Shown in pieces: positions 45,865-55,040 of a stretch of DNA of 64,000 nt. This stretch comes from Undibacterium hunanense (lineage in GTDB: Bacteria; Pseudomonadota; Gammaproteobacteria; Burkholderiales; Burkholderiaceae_D). Within the stretch, counting starts at the first letter, position 1, and each line of letters starts with the position of its first letter. The notes under the pieces are model-generated. The model had not been told where the DNA came from and searched no databases. It was given only the letters and a program-made list of their open reading frames with translations. The stretch is taken from the NCBI RefSeq assembly GCF_014284335.1, contig NZ_JACOGF010000010.1, forward strand, positions 124,001 through 188,000, in the 5' to 3' direction. The position numbers and the translations under genes are program-made.

Positions 45865-47322
45865 ATGAGTTTTGAAGCACTAGGTCTCCACGTCAATATC
45901 ATCCGCGCTCTGACTGATTCCGGCTATACCAAGCCAACTTCGGTACAAGAACAGGCAATCCCTGCCGCGATTGAAGGTCGTGACCTGATGGTCTCATCCC
46001 AGACCGGCTCCGGCAAAACTGCCGCTTTCATGCTGCCTGCCTTGCATAAACTGGTCACTGCTGAAGTTGTCAGCTATGACGCTGCCAACAGCAAAACACC
46101 TAATCAAGAACGTCAGGCTGCCCGTTCACGTGGCGACAAACCACGTTTTGTTGCTGCAAAACCAAAAATGCTGGTGTTGACACCAACCCGCGAACTGGCT
46201 TTGCAAGTAACCACAGCAACCGACAAATACAGCGCTTATTCACGCCGTATCAAGGCCGTGTCCATCCTGGGTGGCATGCCTTATCCTAAACAGATGCAAT
46301 TGCTGTCCCGCAATCCAGAAATCCTGGTGGCAACACCTGGTCGTCTGATCGACCATATGGAATCCGGCAAGATCGATTTCTCTGAACTGCAAATGCTGGT
46401 TCTGGATGAAGCCGACCGCATGCTGGACATGGGTTTCATCGACGATATCGAAAAAATCGTTGCTGCCACACCTCCTACACGTCAAACCATGCTGTTCTCT
46501 GCAACACTGGATGGTGTCGTCGGTAACATGGCTAAACGCATCACGACTGAGCCTCTGGTCATCCAGATCGCCGGCTCTGCCAGCAAGCATGAAAATATCC
46601 AGCAGCGCGTTCACTTTGTGGATGACCTGTCCCACAAAAACCGTATGCTTGATCACCTTCTGCGCGACGTTACTGTTGACCAGGCTGTTGTCTTCACTGC
46701 CACCAAACGTGATGCAGACACCATCGCTGACCGTCTGAACATCGCCGGTTTCGCTGCTGCCGCCCTGCATGGCGACATGCACCAGGGTGCACGTAACCGC
46801 ACACTGGACGCGTTGCGCCGTGGACAGGTACGTGTACTGGTAGCAACCGACGTTGCTGCTCGTGGTATCGACGTTCCTGCAATTACGCACGTATTCAACT
46901 ACGATCTGCCGAAGTTCCCGGAAGATTATGTCCACCGTATCGGTCGTACTGGCCGTGCTGGTCGTAAAGGCCTGGCAATTTCCCTGGTGAACCATGCTGA
47001 AGGCATGCACGTCAAACGTATCGAGCGCTTCACCAAGCAATTGATACCTGTCGATGTCATCGAAGGTTTTGAACCCAAGAAATCTGCCGCACCGGCACGC
47101 TCTGCTGCCCGCAAGCCTAACGGCTGGAAACCAGGCGACACCCGCAAAGCTGGCGGTGGTGGCGGTTACGGCAACAGCAAACCAGGTCAGCGCAGCTTCA
47201 GCAAGCCAGCAGCGCCTTCTTCCAGCGGTACCGGCGCAGGTCCACGCAAAGAAGGCAGCGGCGGCTACAAAGGCAATCGCTCCAACGACAGCGGTACACG
47301 TCGTACTTTCGGCGATTATTAA
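45865..47322 (+). CDS. rhlE: DEAD-box ATP-dependent RNA helicase, RhlE type
   Basis: 485 residues. Motifs in order: Q motif (YTKPTSVQEQAIPAAI), I SQTGSGKTAAF, Ia PTRELALQV, II LDEADRMLDMGF, III SAT, V ATDVAARGIDVP, VI HRIGRTGRAGRKG. A ~50-residue insertion (VSYDAANSKTPNQERQAARS) between motifs I and Ia and a Gly/Ser/Lys-rich basic tail (after ~410) are usual for betaproteobacterial RhlE-like helicases in ribosome assembly and cold adaptation. Transcribed alone; followed by a dispersed repeat and a terminator. Confidence 0.93.
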   Translation: MSFEALGLHVNIIRALTDSGYTKPTSVQEQAIPAAIEGRDLMVSSQTGSGKTAAFMLPALHKLVTAEVVSYDAANSKTPNQERQAARSRGDKPRFVAAKPKMLVLTPTRELALQVTTATDKYSAYSRRIKAVSILGGMPYPKQMQLLSRNPEILVATPGRLIDHMESGKIDFSELQMLVLDEADRMLDMGFIDDIEKIVAATPPTRQTMLFSATLDGVVGNMAKRITTEPLVIQIAGSASKHENIQQRVHFVDDLSHKNRMLDHLLRDVTVDQAVVFTATKRDADTIADRLNIAGFAAAALHGDMHQGARNRTLDALRRGQVRVLVATDVAARGIDVPAITHVFNYDLPKFPEDYVHRIGRTGRAGRKGLAISLVNHAEGMHVKRIERFTKQLIPVDVIEGFEPKKSAAPARSAARKPNGWKPGDTRKAGGGGGYGNSKPGQRSFSKPAAPSSSGTGAGPRKEGSGGYKGNRSNDSGTRRTFGDY

Positions 47323-47338
47323 TTGGAACCACTGTTTA

Positions 47339-47440
47339 AGTTACTGCGCGACGCCATTTTGAGCCTGTGATGCTCACCGTACCCTGGTACGGTTGCGCTT
47401 CTCGACTCAAACTGACACCGCTCGCTACACTTACACAGCG
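47339..47440 (+). repeat. Dispersed ~100-bp repeat, copy B
   Basis: Reads TTACTGCGCGACGCCATTTT, GATGCTCACCGTACC, GGTACGGTTGCGCTTCTCGA and CACCGCTCGCTACACTTA. These match copy A (28480-28582, minus strand) in order and spacing. Core hairpin ACCGTACC-CT-GGTACGGT at 47376-47393 is perfect. It starts 17 bases after the rhlE stop. Confidence 0.8.
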
Positions 47441-47505
47441 ATTCCAAGATTTGTATTTTCATACAAACAGAAGTAACATAGACATTGCTGCATAAGCAAT
47501 ATCAC

Positions 47506-47537
47506 AAAAAAGCGATCACTTTGGTGGTCGCTTTTTT
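47506..47537 (+). terminator. Terminator downstream of rhlE
   Basis: Stem AAAAAAGCGATCAC pairs with GTGGTCGCTTTTTT through one G-U pair, 4-base loop (TTTG), ending in T7. Confidence 0.85.
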
Positions 47538-47597
47538 TATACTTATTGGTCCGGCGTATAATCAAGCTTCTGACAAACAGACGATCAATAAAAGCCC

Positions 47598-48656
47598 ATG
47601 AGTACAGCTACCGACACCCCAGTCCGCCTTACCTCCTTCTCGCATGGTGGTGGCTGCGGTTGCAAGATTGCGCCGGGCGTACTTGCTGAAATATTAAAAA
47701 AATCATCTGGCTTTCCGGTACCAGCGGCGCTGATGGTCGGCATAGAAACCTCGGATGACGCAGCGGTTTACAAACTCAATGACGAGCAGGCGCTGATAGC
47801 CACCACCGATTTTTTCATGCCCATCGTGGACGACCCCTTTGATTTTGGTCGTATCGCTGCCACCAATGCCATTTCCGATATCTATGCCATGGGTGGCACC
47901 CCCATCATGGCCCTGGCCCTGGTCGGCATGCCCATCAACCAATTGCCACTGGAAGTCATAGGCAAAATTATCCAGGGTGGTGAAGCCATCTGTGCCGAAG
48001 CGGGCATCCCTATCGCCGGTGGCCACACCATCGATTCTGTCGAACCGATTTATGGCCTGGTAGTCATGGGCCTGATACACCCATCCAAAGTCAAACGCAA
48101 TGCCGGTGCCAAAGCCGGTGACAAGCTCATCCTTGGCAAACCGCTGGGAGTAGGCATTTTGTCTGCCGCCCTGAAAAAACAGGTACTCGACAGCACTGGC
48201 TTTGACACCATGATCGCCAGCACCACCAAACTCAACAAACCTGGCCAGGCCCTGTCTGACCTTGCCAGCGTACATGCAATGACCGATGTCACCGGCTTTG
48301 GCCTGCTCGGCCATTTGCTGGAAGTCTGCCGTGGTTCGGCACTGGGCGCACGCCTGAACATGTCTGCCATACCCTTGCTGGCCAATGTAGAACGGCTGGC
48401 AAGAGATGGCTATATAACCGGTGCATCTGCCCGCAACTGGGCCGCCTATGGCGAGTCCGTCATACTGGATGCACAAATCAACCCACCCCAGCAATCTTTA
48501 TTGACCGACCCACAAACATCCGGTGGACTGCTGGTTGCCTGTGACCCGGCCGCAGTAGAAGATGTGCTGGCAATTTTCCGCCAGGGCGGCTTCTTGGAAG
48601 CTGCCGTAATTGGTGATATTGTTACAGGCGAACCGCTGGTGACCGTCCTGCCCTGA
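47598..48656 (+). CDS. selD: Selenide, water dikinase (selenophosphate synthetase)
   Basis: 352 residues. Makes selenophosphate from selenide and ATP for selenocysteine or 2-selenouridine tRNA. The active-site stretch [13 protein letters not shown] contains Cys20 where some homologues use selenocysteine, plus the essential lysine. The glycine-rich ATP strings [20 protein letters not shown] and [10 protein letters not shown] follow. No selA, selB or tRNA 2-selenouridine synthase is in the window. 34 bases upstream of the transaldolase gene and probably co-transcribed. Confidence 0.97.
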   Translation: MSTATDTPVRLTSFSHGGGCGCKIAPGVLAEILKKSSGFPVPAALMVGIETSDDAAVYKLNDEQALIATTDFFMPIVDDPFDFGRIAATNAISDIYAMGGTPIMALALVGMPINQLPLEVIGKIIQGGEAICAEAGIPIAGGHTIDSVEPIYGLVVMGLIHPSKVKRNAGAKAGDKLILGKPLGVGILSAALKKQVLDSTGFDTMIASTTKLNKPGQALSDLASVHAMTDVTGFGLLGHLLEVCRGSALGARLNMSAIPLLANVERLARDGYITGASARNWAAYGESVILDAQINPPQQSLLTDPQTSGGLLVACDPAAVEDVLAIFRQGGFLEAAVIGDIVTGEPLVTVLP

Positions 48657-48690
48657 TTTTTTTGACCTTGCCCCTACTTTTGCACATACC

Positions 48691-49626
48691 ATGAACCAAT
48701 TAGAACAACTCAAGCAATACACGACCGTTGTTGCCGATACCGGTGATTTCCAGGCAATACAGGCCTATGCACCACGCGATGCGACCACCAATCCATCCCT
48801 GATCCTGAAGGCAGTGCAAAAGCCTGAATACCTGCCTTTGCTGGAAAAAGCAGTGAAGGACACCGCAGGCAAATCCATCGATGAAACCATCGATCACCTG
48901 CTGATCGCTTTTGGCCTGCAAATCCTCAAAGTCATTCCTGGCCGTGTTTCTACTGAAACCGATGCCCGTCTGTCCTTTGATACCGCCGGCACCGTTGCCA
49001 AGGGCCGCCAATTGATCGCCATGTATGAAGCTGCCGGCATCCCGCGCGACCGCATCCTGATCAAGATTGCCTCGACCTGGGAAGGCATCCGTGCGGCTGA
49101 AGTACTGGAAAAAGAAGGCATACGCTGCAATATGACCCTGCTGTTCAGCCTTGCCCAGGCGATAGCCTGTGCCGAAGCTGGCGCGCAACTGATCTCCCCT
49201 TTCGTTGGCCGTATCTATGACTGGTACAAAAACAAGACTGGCCAGGAAATCTTTGGTGCCGATGACCCTGGTGTCCTGTCCGTCAAGAAAATCTATACCT
49301 ACTACCGCAAGTTTGGCTACAACACCGAAGTCATGGGTGCCAGCTTCCGCAATACCTCACAAATCCTGGAACTGGCTGGCTGCGACTTGCTGACCATCAG
49401 CCCTGATCTTTTGCAAAAACTCAGCGACAGCACTAGCAATGTCACGCAAAAACTGAGCAAGGAACTGGCAGCTTCTTCTGACCTGCAAAAAGTCAGCATG
49501 GATGAAAAAACCTTCCGCCTTGACTTGAACGAAGACGCCATGGCGACAGAAAAACTGTCCGAAGGCATACGCGCCTTCTGTGCCGATACCGTCAAGCTGG
49601 AAAAGATGATTGCCGCAATGCGTTGA
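48691..49626 (+). CDS. tal: Transaldolase
   Basis: 311 residues, the classical (type TalB) length. Transfers a dihydroxyacetone unit between sugar phosphates in the non-oxidative pentose phosphate pathway. Schiff-base Lys125 in [19 protein letters not shown] and [10 protein letters not shown] are further signatures. Followed by a good terminator. Confidence 0.98.
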   Translation: MNQLEQLKQYTTVVADTGDFQAIQAYAPRDATTNPSLILKAVQKPEYLPLLEKAVKDTAGKSIDETIDHLLIAFGLQILKVIPGRVSTETDARLSFDTAGTVAKGRQLIAMYEAAGIPRDRILIKIASTWEGIRAAEVLEKEGIRCNMTLLFSLAQAIACAEAGAQLISPFVGRIYDWYKNKTGQEIFGADDPGVLSVKKIYTYYRKFGYNTEVMGASFRNTSQILELAGCDLLTISPDLLQKLSDSTSNVTQKLSKELAASSDLQKVSMDEKTFRLDLNEDAMATEKLSEGIRAFCADTVKLEKMIAAMR

Positions 49627-49652
49627 ACTGATTGCGTCTGACGGGTTATGAT

Positions 49653-49685
49653 GAGAGGGCAGATTTATTCTGCCCTCTCTTATTT
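49653..49685 (+). terminator. Terminator after tal
   Basis: Perfect 11-bp stem GAGAGGGCAGA (49653-49663) with TCTGCCCTCTC (49669-49679), 5-base loop, followed by TTATTTT. Confidence 0.9.
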
Positions 49686-49699
49686 TAAATGACGTTAAC

Positions 49700-50338
49700 A
49701 TGAAAAAGCAGCTAGACATCGCAAACTGGAACCGGCGCGAGCATTTCGCCTTTTTTTCGCAAATGGATGAACCCTTCCACGGCCTGAACCTGAATGTGGA
49801 TTGCACCTGGGCTTATCAGCATTGCAAAGATGAGCAACATTCTTTTTTCCTGTTTTATCTGCATCAGATACTGCGCGCCATCATGCACACGGATGCGATG
49901 CGTTACCGTATAAAAGATGGCAAGGTATTTGACTACGAAGTCATACATGCGAATGCCACCGTGCAACGCGCCGACCATACTTTCGGTTTTTGTCCTATCT
50001 ATTACGAAGAAGATTTTGCCAGCTTTGCCGCCGGTGCCAACATCGCCATGGATAAAATCAAGAATAGCAGCGGCCTTTGTTTTAATGATGAATGCGCGCG
50101 TGATGACGTCATCCATTTTTCTGCCATACCCTGGATCAGCTTTACCGGCCTGACCCATGCACGGCAATATGACCGCAAGGACAGCGTGCCCAAAATTTCC
50201 GTTGGCAAGTTTTTCAAACAGCACCAGCGCCTCATGCTGCCTGTAGCGATATTCGTACACCATGGCCTGGTGGATGCTTATCACGTACATCAGTTCGTCA
50301 CGACACTGGAGGCAGCCTTGTCTGGCCAAAGCAAATAG
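49700..50338 (+). CDS. Chloramphenicol acetyltransferase-family protein
   Basis: 212 residues, the size of CatA trimers. Catalytic HHxxxD is present as HHGLVDAYH (His187, His188, Asp192), with Ala in place of the usual Gly after Asp. SAIPWISFTG fits the acetyl-CoA/serine region. Many chromosomal CatA-like proteins are not proven to act on chloramphenicol; substrate here is open. It follows the tal terminator, with its own start, and ends 1 base before the next gene. Confidence 0.85.
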   Translation: MKKQLDIANWNRREHFAFFSQMDEPFHGLNLNVDCTWAYQHCKDEQHSFFLFYLHQILRAIMHTDAMRYRIKDGKVFDYEVIHANATVQRADHTFGFCPIYYEEDFASFAAGANIAMDKIKNSSGLCFNDECARDDVIHFSAIPWISFTGLTHARQYDRKDSVPKISVGKFFKQHQRLMLPVAIFVHHGLVDAYHVHQFVTTLEAALSGQSK

Positions 50339-50339
50339 C

Positions 50340-51035
50340 ATGATAAGTATGATAAAGCAGATAAAAACGTCCATATTCCTCGTTAGCCTGGTGATTTTGC
50401 CAGCAGCGCATGCCAGGGCAGAAGCAGATCCGCTCTGGAATAAAACCATGTCACAGTACAAACTAACAAATCAGTGGGTTCCAAAAGAAATACGGACCCA
50501 GATCAATGCCGAGCGCAAAGACCAGCCAGACAAAACTGCTTATATCAAATCTACATTGAATGGTTGGGAAAAACAGGAGCCCAAATATACAAGTGCCACC
50601 ACAGACAGCAACTGGCAAATCCTGCCTGAGCAAAAAAAATCTTCTGATGGCATCAACAAGATGCTGACCGGCCTCGATGAACTCAAATCTAGCCTGCTGG
50701 AAGGCGAAGTCAAGGTCAAACGACTCAATAGTGAGAACCTGGACGGAAAAAATCTTGCGGTATTCCAGCTCAGTGATGATGGCGCAGGCAAGAAAATCGA
50801 TATCAAGGTTTGGGTTAATCCTGATACTGCCTGCATGGTCAAAATGGATACCTCCATGCATGTGGCTTTTTATGCAGATGCCGATTTCAGTACACGCTAT
50901 ACTGAACCAGGCAAAGAAGGCTTGTGCTTCAGGGGAAAAATGCAGGGCAATATTGATATCCAGATTCCCTTTAAGAAAGCGAAGATGTCTATCAAACAAA
51001 ACCATGCTGACTGGACACCAAAGCCAGTAAACTGA
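50340..51035 (+). CDS. Exported protein of unknown function
   Basis: 232 residues with a signal peptide (IKTSIFLVSLVILPAAHARA, A-EADP). The mature part is polar. Middle strands (LDGKNLAVFQLSDDG, KIDIKVWVNPDTACMVKMDT) resemble, loosely, the convex sheet of LolA-type lipoprotein-binding folds; I do not assign it. Two cysteines (TACMV, GLCFRG) may pair. Start 50340 or 50349. It follows the CAT gene by one base and precedes the Sel1 gene by 36 bases, so the three may form an operon. Confidence 0.75.
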   Translation: MISMIKQIKTSIFLVSLVILPAAHARAEADPLWNKTMSQYKLTNQWVPKEIRTQINAERKDQPDKTAYIKSTLNGWEKQEPKYTSATTDSNWQILPEQKKSSDGINKMLTGLDELKSSLLEGEVKVKRLNSENLDGKNLAVFQLSDDGAGKKIDIKVWVNPDTACMVKMDTSMHVAFYADADFSTRYTEPGKEGLCFRGKMQGNIDIQIPFKKAKMSIKQNHADWTPKPVN

Positions 51036-51071
51036 GGCTGCTGACTTATCTGCACTGTAGAGGGAAATATC

Positions 51072-51764
51072 ATGCAAAAAATTAATCAGGCAATCTTCCT
51101 GCTCGCCTCTGTGCTGGCAATTGGTACAGTCCGCGCTGACGATTTCAGCGATGGTGTCAGCTATTACGAACAGGGTGATTTTTCTTCTGCGGCAGTATCA
51201 TTCCGGGCTGCAGCCAACAAGGGCAATGCCGATGCCCAGTTCAACCTTGGTCTGATGTACCTGAACGGCGAAGGCATAGAGCAAGACTACAAGCAAGCCA
51301 TGTCCTGGTTTGAACAATCTGCCAGCAAAGACAATGTACGTGCCCAGGTGAATCTGGGGCGCATGTATGCAAAAGGCAAAGGCGTCGTCTCCAACCACGG
51401 CATCGCTGCATCCTGGTTCAGGAAAGCCGCTGATCAGGGCTATGCTGACGCCCAATACAGTCTGGGCATACTGTATATCACCGGCACCGGCGTAGCACGC
51501 GACTTTGCCAAAGCCAAAGAATTATTCCAGCAAGCCGCCAATCAAAACAATGCCAGCGGCCAGTACCAGTTGGCCCTGATCTACCTGAAAGGCAGAGGTG
51601 TCAATGTCAATCTGGTAGAAGCCTACAAATGGCTGACCCTGGCAGGCGACTATGAAGACACCGCCGTCTACAAGAAATTTGTCGAAGCCAAAATGAGCAA
51701 GGAACAAGTCAGCGAAGCCCTGGCACTGGCGCAGGACTGGCAGCCGGAGAAGGCTGCTAAATAA
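51072..51764 (+). CDS. Exported Sel1-repeat protein
   Basis: 230 residues. Signal peptide (FLLASVLAIGTVRA, A-DDFS), then four to five Sel1-like repeats, for example ADAQFNLGLMYLNGEGIEQD, VRAQVNLGRMYAKGKGVVSN, ADAQYSLGILYITGTGVARD and ASGQYQLALIYLKGRGVNVN. Such solenoids mediate protein-protein contacts in the periplasm. Good binding site (GAGGGAAA). Partner unknown; convergent with the FapA gene. Confidence 0.9.
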   Translation: MQKINQAIFLLASVLAIGTVRADDFSDGVSYYEQGDFSSAAVSFRAAANKGNADAQFNLGLMYLNGEGIEQDYKQAMSWFEQSASKDNVRAQVNLGRMYAKGKGVVSNHGIAASWFRKAADQGYADAQYSLGILYITGTGVARDFAKAKELFQQAANQNNASGQYQLALIYLKGRGVNVNLVEAYKWLTLAGDYEDTAVYKKFVEAKMSKEQVSEALALAQDWQPEKAAK

Positions 51765-51837
51765 GTCTGTCCACTTACCCTGCTCCGTAGCATGATGACT
51801 GCCAAATCAATGATGCTGCGCCCCAGACAAGCAAAGT

Positions 51838-53472
51838 TCACACTATCACTATCCTGCCGTCACGCACCTGATAGTTACCTGGTCCGGCGTCTTCCTTGAC
51901 CAGCCATTTTTGTTTGCCTATCTGGATTTCCACGCCTTCGTGGATTTTTTTGATGACCTTGACGCCGGCCTGTTCTATCAATTCCAGTTCTGATTCCACC
52001 GTGTCGATCTCTGCGTCAAGTGCCTTCAGCTCGTCCAGCAGATGCAGGCGTTTGGCGTCGACTTTTTCACCGACACCACCGGCAGCCTTTTGCGGATTTT
52101 TGACGAAAAAAGCCAGCAGCTTCAAGACCTGATCCAGTTCTGCTTCCTTGCGTCCGGCCTGATGTTCCTTGTTCTTGATTTCTTCTTCCAGGTAAGGATC
52201 AAAGCCCACCTGTATCTGGGTTTTTGCGCCATTGGAAGAACCCAGCGAAGCAGCCGCGACCAGCAATGCGGCCTGTGCCCTGCCGCCCAGGATATTGCCT
52301 ACGCCTGAGCCGGGCTTGCCGACGATGATTTCTTTTCTGGCGATCAGGTCACACTGGCGGGCACTCTGCTCCAGTTGTATGGCCAGCCCGGCTTCGATAT
52401 GCGAATGCTCGGCAAACAGTGCCTGCACGGTGCCCCCGCATTTGATGCGCGAGGTCATGCCGCTCATGCTTTGGGTACCCGGTTTTTTTTCGGCCAGACC
52501 GATAATGCCACCTTTTACTGCCACATTACCACCAGCAACTATCTCGGCCGCCTCAACCAGGCCGTTGACGATCACATCACCGGTCACGTTCAGACTCATG
52601 CCGGCCTTGATATCACCTTCGACATGGATGGTGCCTTCAAAACGGATATTGCCGGTACCAAGATCAACATCAGGTACCTGCAGCACGGGGTTGACGATCA
52701 CCCCATCAGGCACGATCATGGGCTGGCCACTATTCGTCGCCAGCAATAAATCCGGATCGGTGGCTGCTGTTGCAGCACCTTGCAGGTGTGGCCCAAACTG
52801 CATCTCTGGCAATGGCCTGGCCAGTACCACCTGGCCCATGATGTTCATGCCGAATTTACCCTGTACCGGTGGTATGCGGCGCATCAGCTCATCACCCGCA
52901 TGTACAATGAGGATATGGCCCAGCTCGCGGAACTTGATGACAGCCAGTTCATCCCTTTGTGCTTTTGCATTTTTATGTTCACCAAACAAGGGTTCCAGTC
53001 GTCCCTCTGTGCCGTTGCGTACCGGCTCGCCCTGGGCAATCAGCAAATTGTCACACACGCCTGCGGCCAGTGCCGCATCCAGTTCTGCATGCAAAATGCC
53101 ATGGATAATGCCTTGTTCACGCAAGGCATCGTTGACCGCTTTACCGACAGGCTTGCCGCCTTGCGCAGGAATCAGCGTCAGCCAGGCAGACAATAAATCA
53201 TCGGACAGACGCAATGAAAATTCTGCATCCCTGCGCGCTCCGATGTCGAGTTTAACTGGTTCTTTAGCGTCACGGCACAGTTTTATAAAGGCCAGCAGAG
53301 CCGACTGTTCTCTATGAAAAGTGGCATACTCGCTGGCGTTGAGCGCATCTTCCAGATCGGCCAGGTCGGGGGTAGCCGTGTCTTCCTGTGGTGTATAGTG
53401 GGCGCACAATACCCCTGCGGATTCGTCCACAAAAAATGATAATGTTGCCGGATTAGAAAGCGACTCGTCCAA
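51838..53472 (-). CDS. FapA family protein (DUF342, flagellar assembly protein A)
   Basis: 544 residues. Order: N-terminal domain, DUF342 proper (LRDAKEPVKLDIGARRDAEF region onward), a beta-helix of short repeats (EGTIHVEGDIKAGMSLNVTG, VIVNGLVEAAEIVAGGNVAV, IGLAEKKPGTQSMSGMTSRI) and a helical hairpin at the C-terminus (KEHQAGRKEAELDQVLKLLA). This is the usual FapA layout. The family is linked to flagellar assembly/placement in several bacteria. No flagellar gene is adjacent. Monocistronic. Confidence 0.9.
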   Translation of the reverse strand: MDESLSNPATLSFFVDESAGVLCAHYTPQEDTATPDLADLEDALNASEYATFHREQSALLAFIKLCRDAKEPVKLDIGARRDAEFSLRLSDDLLSAWLTLIPAQGGKPVGKAVNDALREQGIIHGILHAELDAALAAGVCDNLLIAQGEPVRNGTEGRLEPLFGEHKNAKAQRDELAVIKFRELGHILIVHAGDELMRRIPPVQGKFGMNIMGQVVLARPLPEMQFGPHLQGAATAATDPDLLLATNSGQPMIVPDGVIVNPVLQVPDVDLGTGNIRFEGTIHVEGDIKAGMSLNVTGDVIVNGLVEAAEIVAGGNVAVKGGIIGLAEKKPGTQSMSGMTSRIKCGGTVQALFAEHSHIEAGLAIQLEQSARQCDLIARKEIIVGKPGSGVGNILGGRAQAALLVAAASLGSSNGAKTQIQVGFDPYLEEEIKNKEHQAGRKEAELDQVLKLLAFFVKNPQKAAGGVGEKVDAKRLHLLDELKALDAEIDTVESELELIEQAGVKVIKKIHEGVEIQIGKQKWLVKEDAGPGNYQVRDGRIVIV

Positions 53473-53654
53473 GATGCTTCCTCAAGATTGAAGCTTTACT
53501 CCAAATGGGTTGCACATTATTACATCACAAATGAATAATCTACGACAAGGTTTGTGAAATTAGCGTCATCTTGATTGAATTTGCTTGAAAAAGCCTGCTT
53601 TATCGAAAAACCTGCTCGTACAGGTTCTGGCATGTATCTTTTACAGATTCCGGC

Positions 53655-54398
53655 TTACTTTGACACTGCGGGCTCTTCGCTCACTGCTGCAAATTCAAAT
53701 TCGATCAAGGCATCGTCAGCCCAGCCCTTGTCATACAGAGGCGGGATGAATTGCAAGCCATTCTTGCTGATCTGTATTTTTGCCCTGCGGTCCTTGCTGA
53801 CCAGATAAGCCGCGCTCAATTTCCTGGGTGACCAGAAAGAAATAGTGACAAAGGATGAGTGGCAGGCACCACCAAGAAGGCGAAACAGAGTGCGCGTGTC
53901 ATAGGGCGTATCGTCGTATTCCACTGCCCACCATATACCGCATTCAAGACGTAAATCGCCCAAACGTCGCTTGTCTGCTGGCACACCTTCACTGCGTATG
54001 TCAGGACGCCAGCGGAACAGACCTTTTCTCCGGTTCAGCAGCAGATCTGCATTCTCGGTCAGGGCGCTGGGGATTTTTGGCAAGACAAAGCTGCCATCGG
54101 GGCCAACCGCAATCGGGACAGAACTCTCTTCGCTGGCGATACGCATGGTCAGATCGCTCAAACTGGTTTTTGCGTCAACCGGTAACAGCACGAATTTCAG
54201 TGCAGCAGCAGGTGCCAGTTGCCGTTGCTGATCAAATGCTTCCAGCCCCTTGTACATCTGCCTGTAGGATTTCAGTTCAGGATCTCTGGTACTTGAGATT
54301 TCTACCCTGACCGGTGCATCTTCCATTGCAGAAGCATAGGAATACACGCTCATCACAAGCAATGACAGGCAGGTAGCAAGAACTGTTCTGGAGATCAA
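53655..54398 (-). CDS. Exported protein of unknown function
   Basis: 247 residues with a signal peptide (LATCLSLLVMSVYSYASA, A-MEDA). The mature protein has one recognisable composition feature only: SSVPIAVGPDGSFVLPKIPS, a strand-turn pattern seen in carboxypeptidase-like beta domains, followed by FRWRPDIR and a cysteine pair (LECGIWW, GGACHSSF). I do not recognise the family. Transcribed alone, divergent from the small membrane protein at 54633. Confidence 0.75.
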   Translation of the reverse strand: MISRTVLATCLSLLVMSVYSYASAMEDAPVRVEISSTRDPELKSYRQMYKGLEAFDQQRQLAPAAALKFVLLPVDAKTSLSDLTMRIASEESSVPIAVGPDGSFVLPKIPSALTENADLLLNRRKGLFRWRPDIRSEGVPADKRRLGDLRLECGIWWAVEYDDTPYDTRTLFRLLGGACHSSFVTISFWSPRKLSAAYLVSKDRRAKIQISKNGLQFIPPLYDKGWADDALIEFEFAAVSEEPAVSK

Positions 54399-54571
54399 GT
54401 ATTTTCCCGATTCGTGAATGATGCAGAGGCAAAACTGCGCCTACCCCTGAAGTGACCCCATTATATTGCAGTGGCTGCAATCATATCAGCACTGCTTTTT
54501 CATACGTTGTTTGCTGTCAATGATGACCTGCTTTGTCTCCCGGACTTTTTCAACATGTCATGCATTTCAGC

Positions 54572-54603
54572 TTGACCCTGGTCTCTACACCAGGGTTTAA
54601 CAT
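54572..54603 (+). promoter_or_regulatory. MerR-type promoter with dyad in a 20-bp spacer
   Basis: -35 box TTGACC (54572-54577) and -10 box TAACAT (54598-54603) are 20 bases apart, too long for plain sigma-70. The spacer holds a perfect dyad ACCCTGGT-N6-ACCAGGGT (54575-54582 / 54589-54596) overlapping the -35. This is the geometry of MerR-family activated promoters, where the regulator twists the DNA. It points to the membrane protein at 54633; no merR-like gene is in the window. Confidence 0.65.
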
Positions 54604-54632
54604 GATCTCACCACATTTTCTGGAGAGACTGC

Positions 54633-55040
54633 ATGCAACTGAACAATTACCTGCGCATTGTGCGCGCCAGTGCCTGGTATGACCTGATTGTCACCATAGG
54701 CTTTGTCACTCCCTGGAGTTTTGCCCTGGTTCACCAAAGCCTGTCACAACTCAATAGCAGTTTGGGTATCGCAGGCGAATTTCCGGCTTTCGCTGCTGCC
54801 CATGTATTGATGGCGAATTTGCTGGGGTCGATTGTCACTATCTGGGCCATCCTGCGCCTGAGGGATACGCGTATTGAATACGGTCACTATGATGCTGTCG
54901 GGCGCATTCTGTTCAGCATGTGGCAACTATATGCCGTCGCTCATGGAGCAAGCCAGATCATACTGGTGTTCACCGTGTTTGAAATTGCTTTTGGCATTGC
55001 GCAGTTGTTGCCGGTACGAACACCGGCAATCACAGATTAA
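54633..55040 (+). CDS. Small membrane protein of unknown function
   Basis: 135 residues with four probable helices (about 15-33, 55-73, 88-103, 107-126), for example [19 protein letters not shown] and [20 protein letters not shown]. The binding site GGAGAG is 5 bases before ATG. No family recognised. The promoter carries a MerR-type dyad, which suggests induction by a metal, oxidant or small molecule. Its stop overlaps, on the opposite strand, that of cobQ (shared TTAA at 55037-55040). Confidence 0.8.
   Translation: MQLNNYLRIVRASAWYDLIVTIGFVTPWSFALVHQSLSQLNSSLGIAGEFPAFAAAHVLMANLLGSIVTIWAILRLRDTRIEYGHYDAVGRILFSMWQLYAVAHGASQIILVFTVFEIAFGIAQLLPVRTPAITD

Noticed and set aside
52232..53317. 361-codon plus frame opposite the FapA gene
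   Set aside because: Antisense shadow: composition is dominated by Ser/Pro/Ala/Met from the reverse codons, while the minus strand encodes a complete DUF342 protein.
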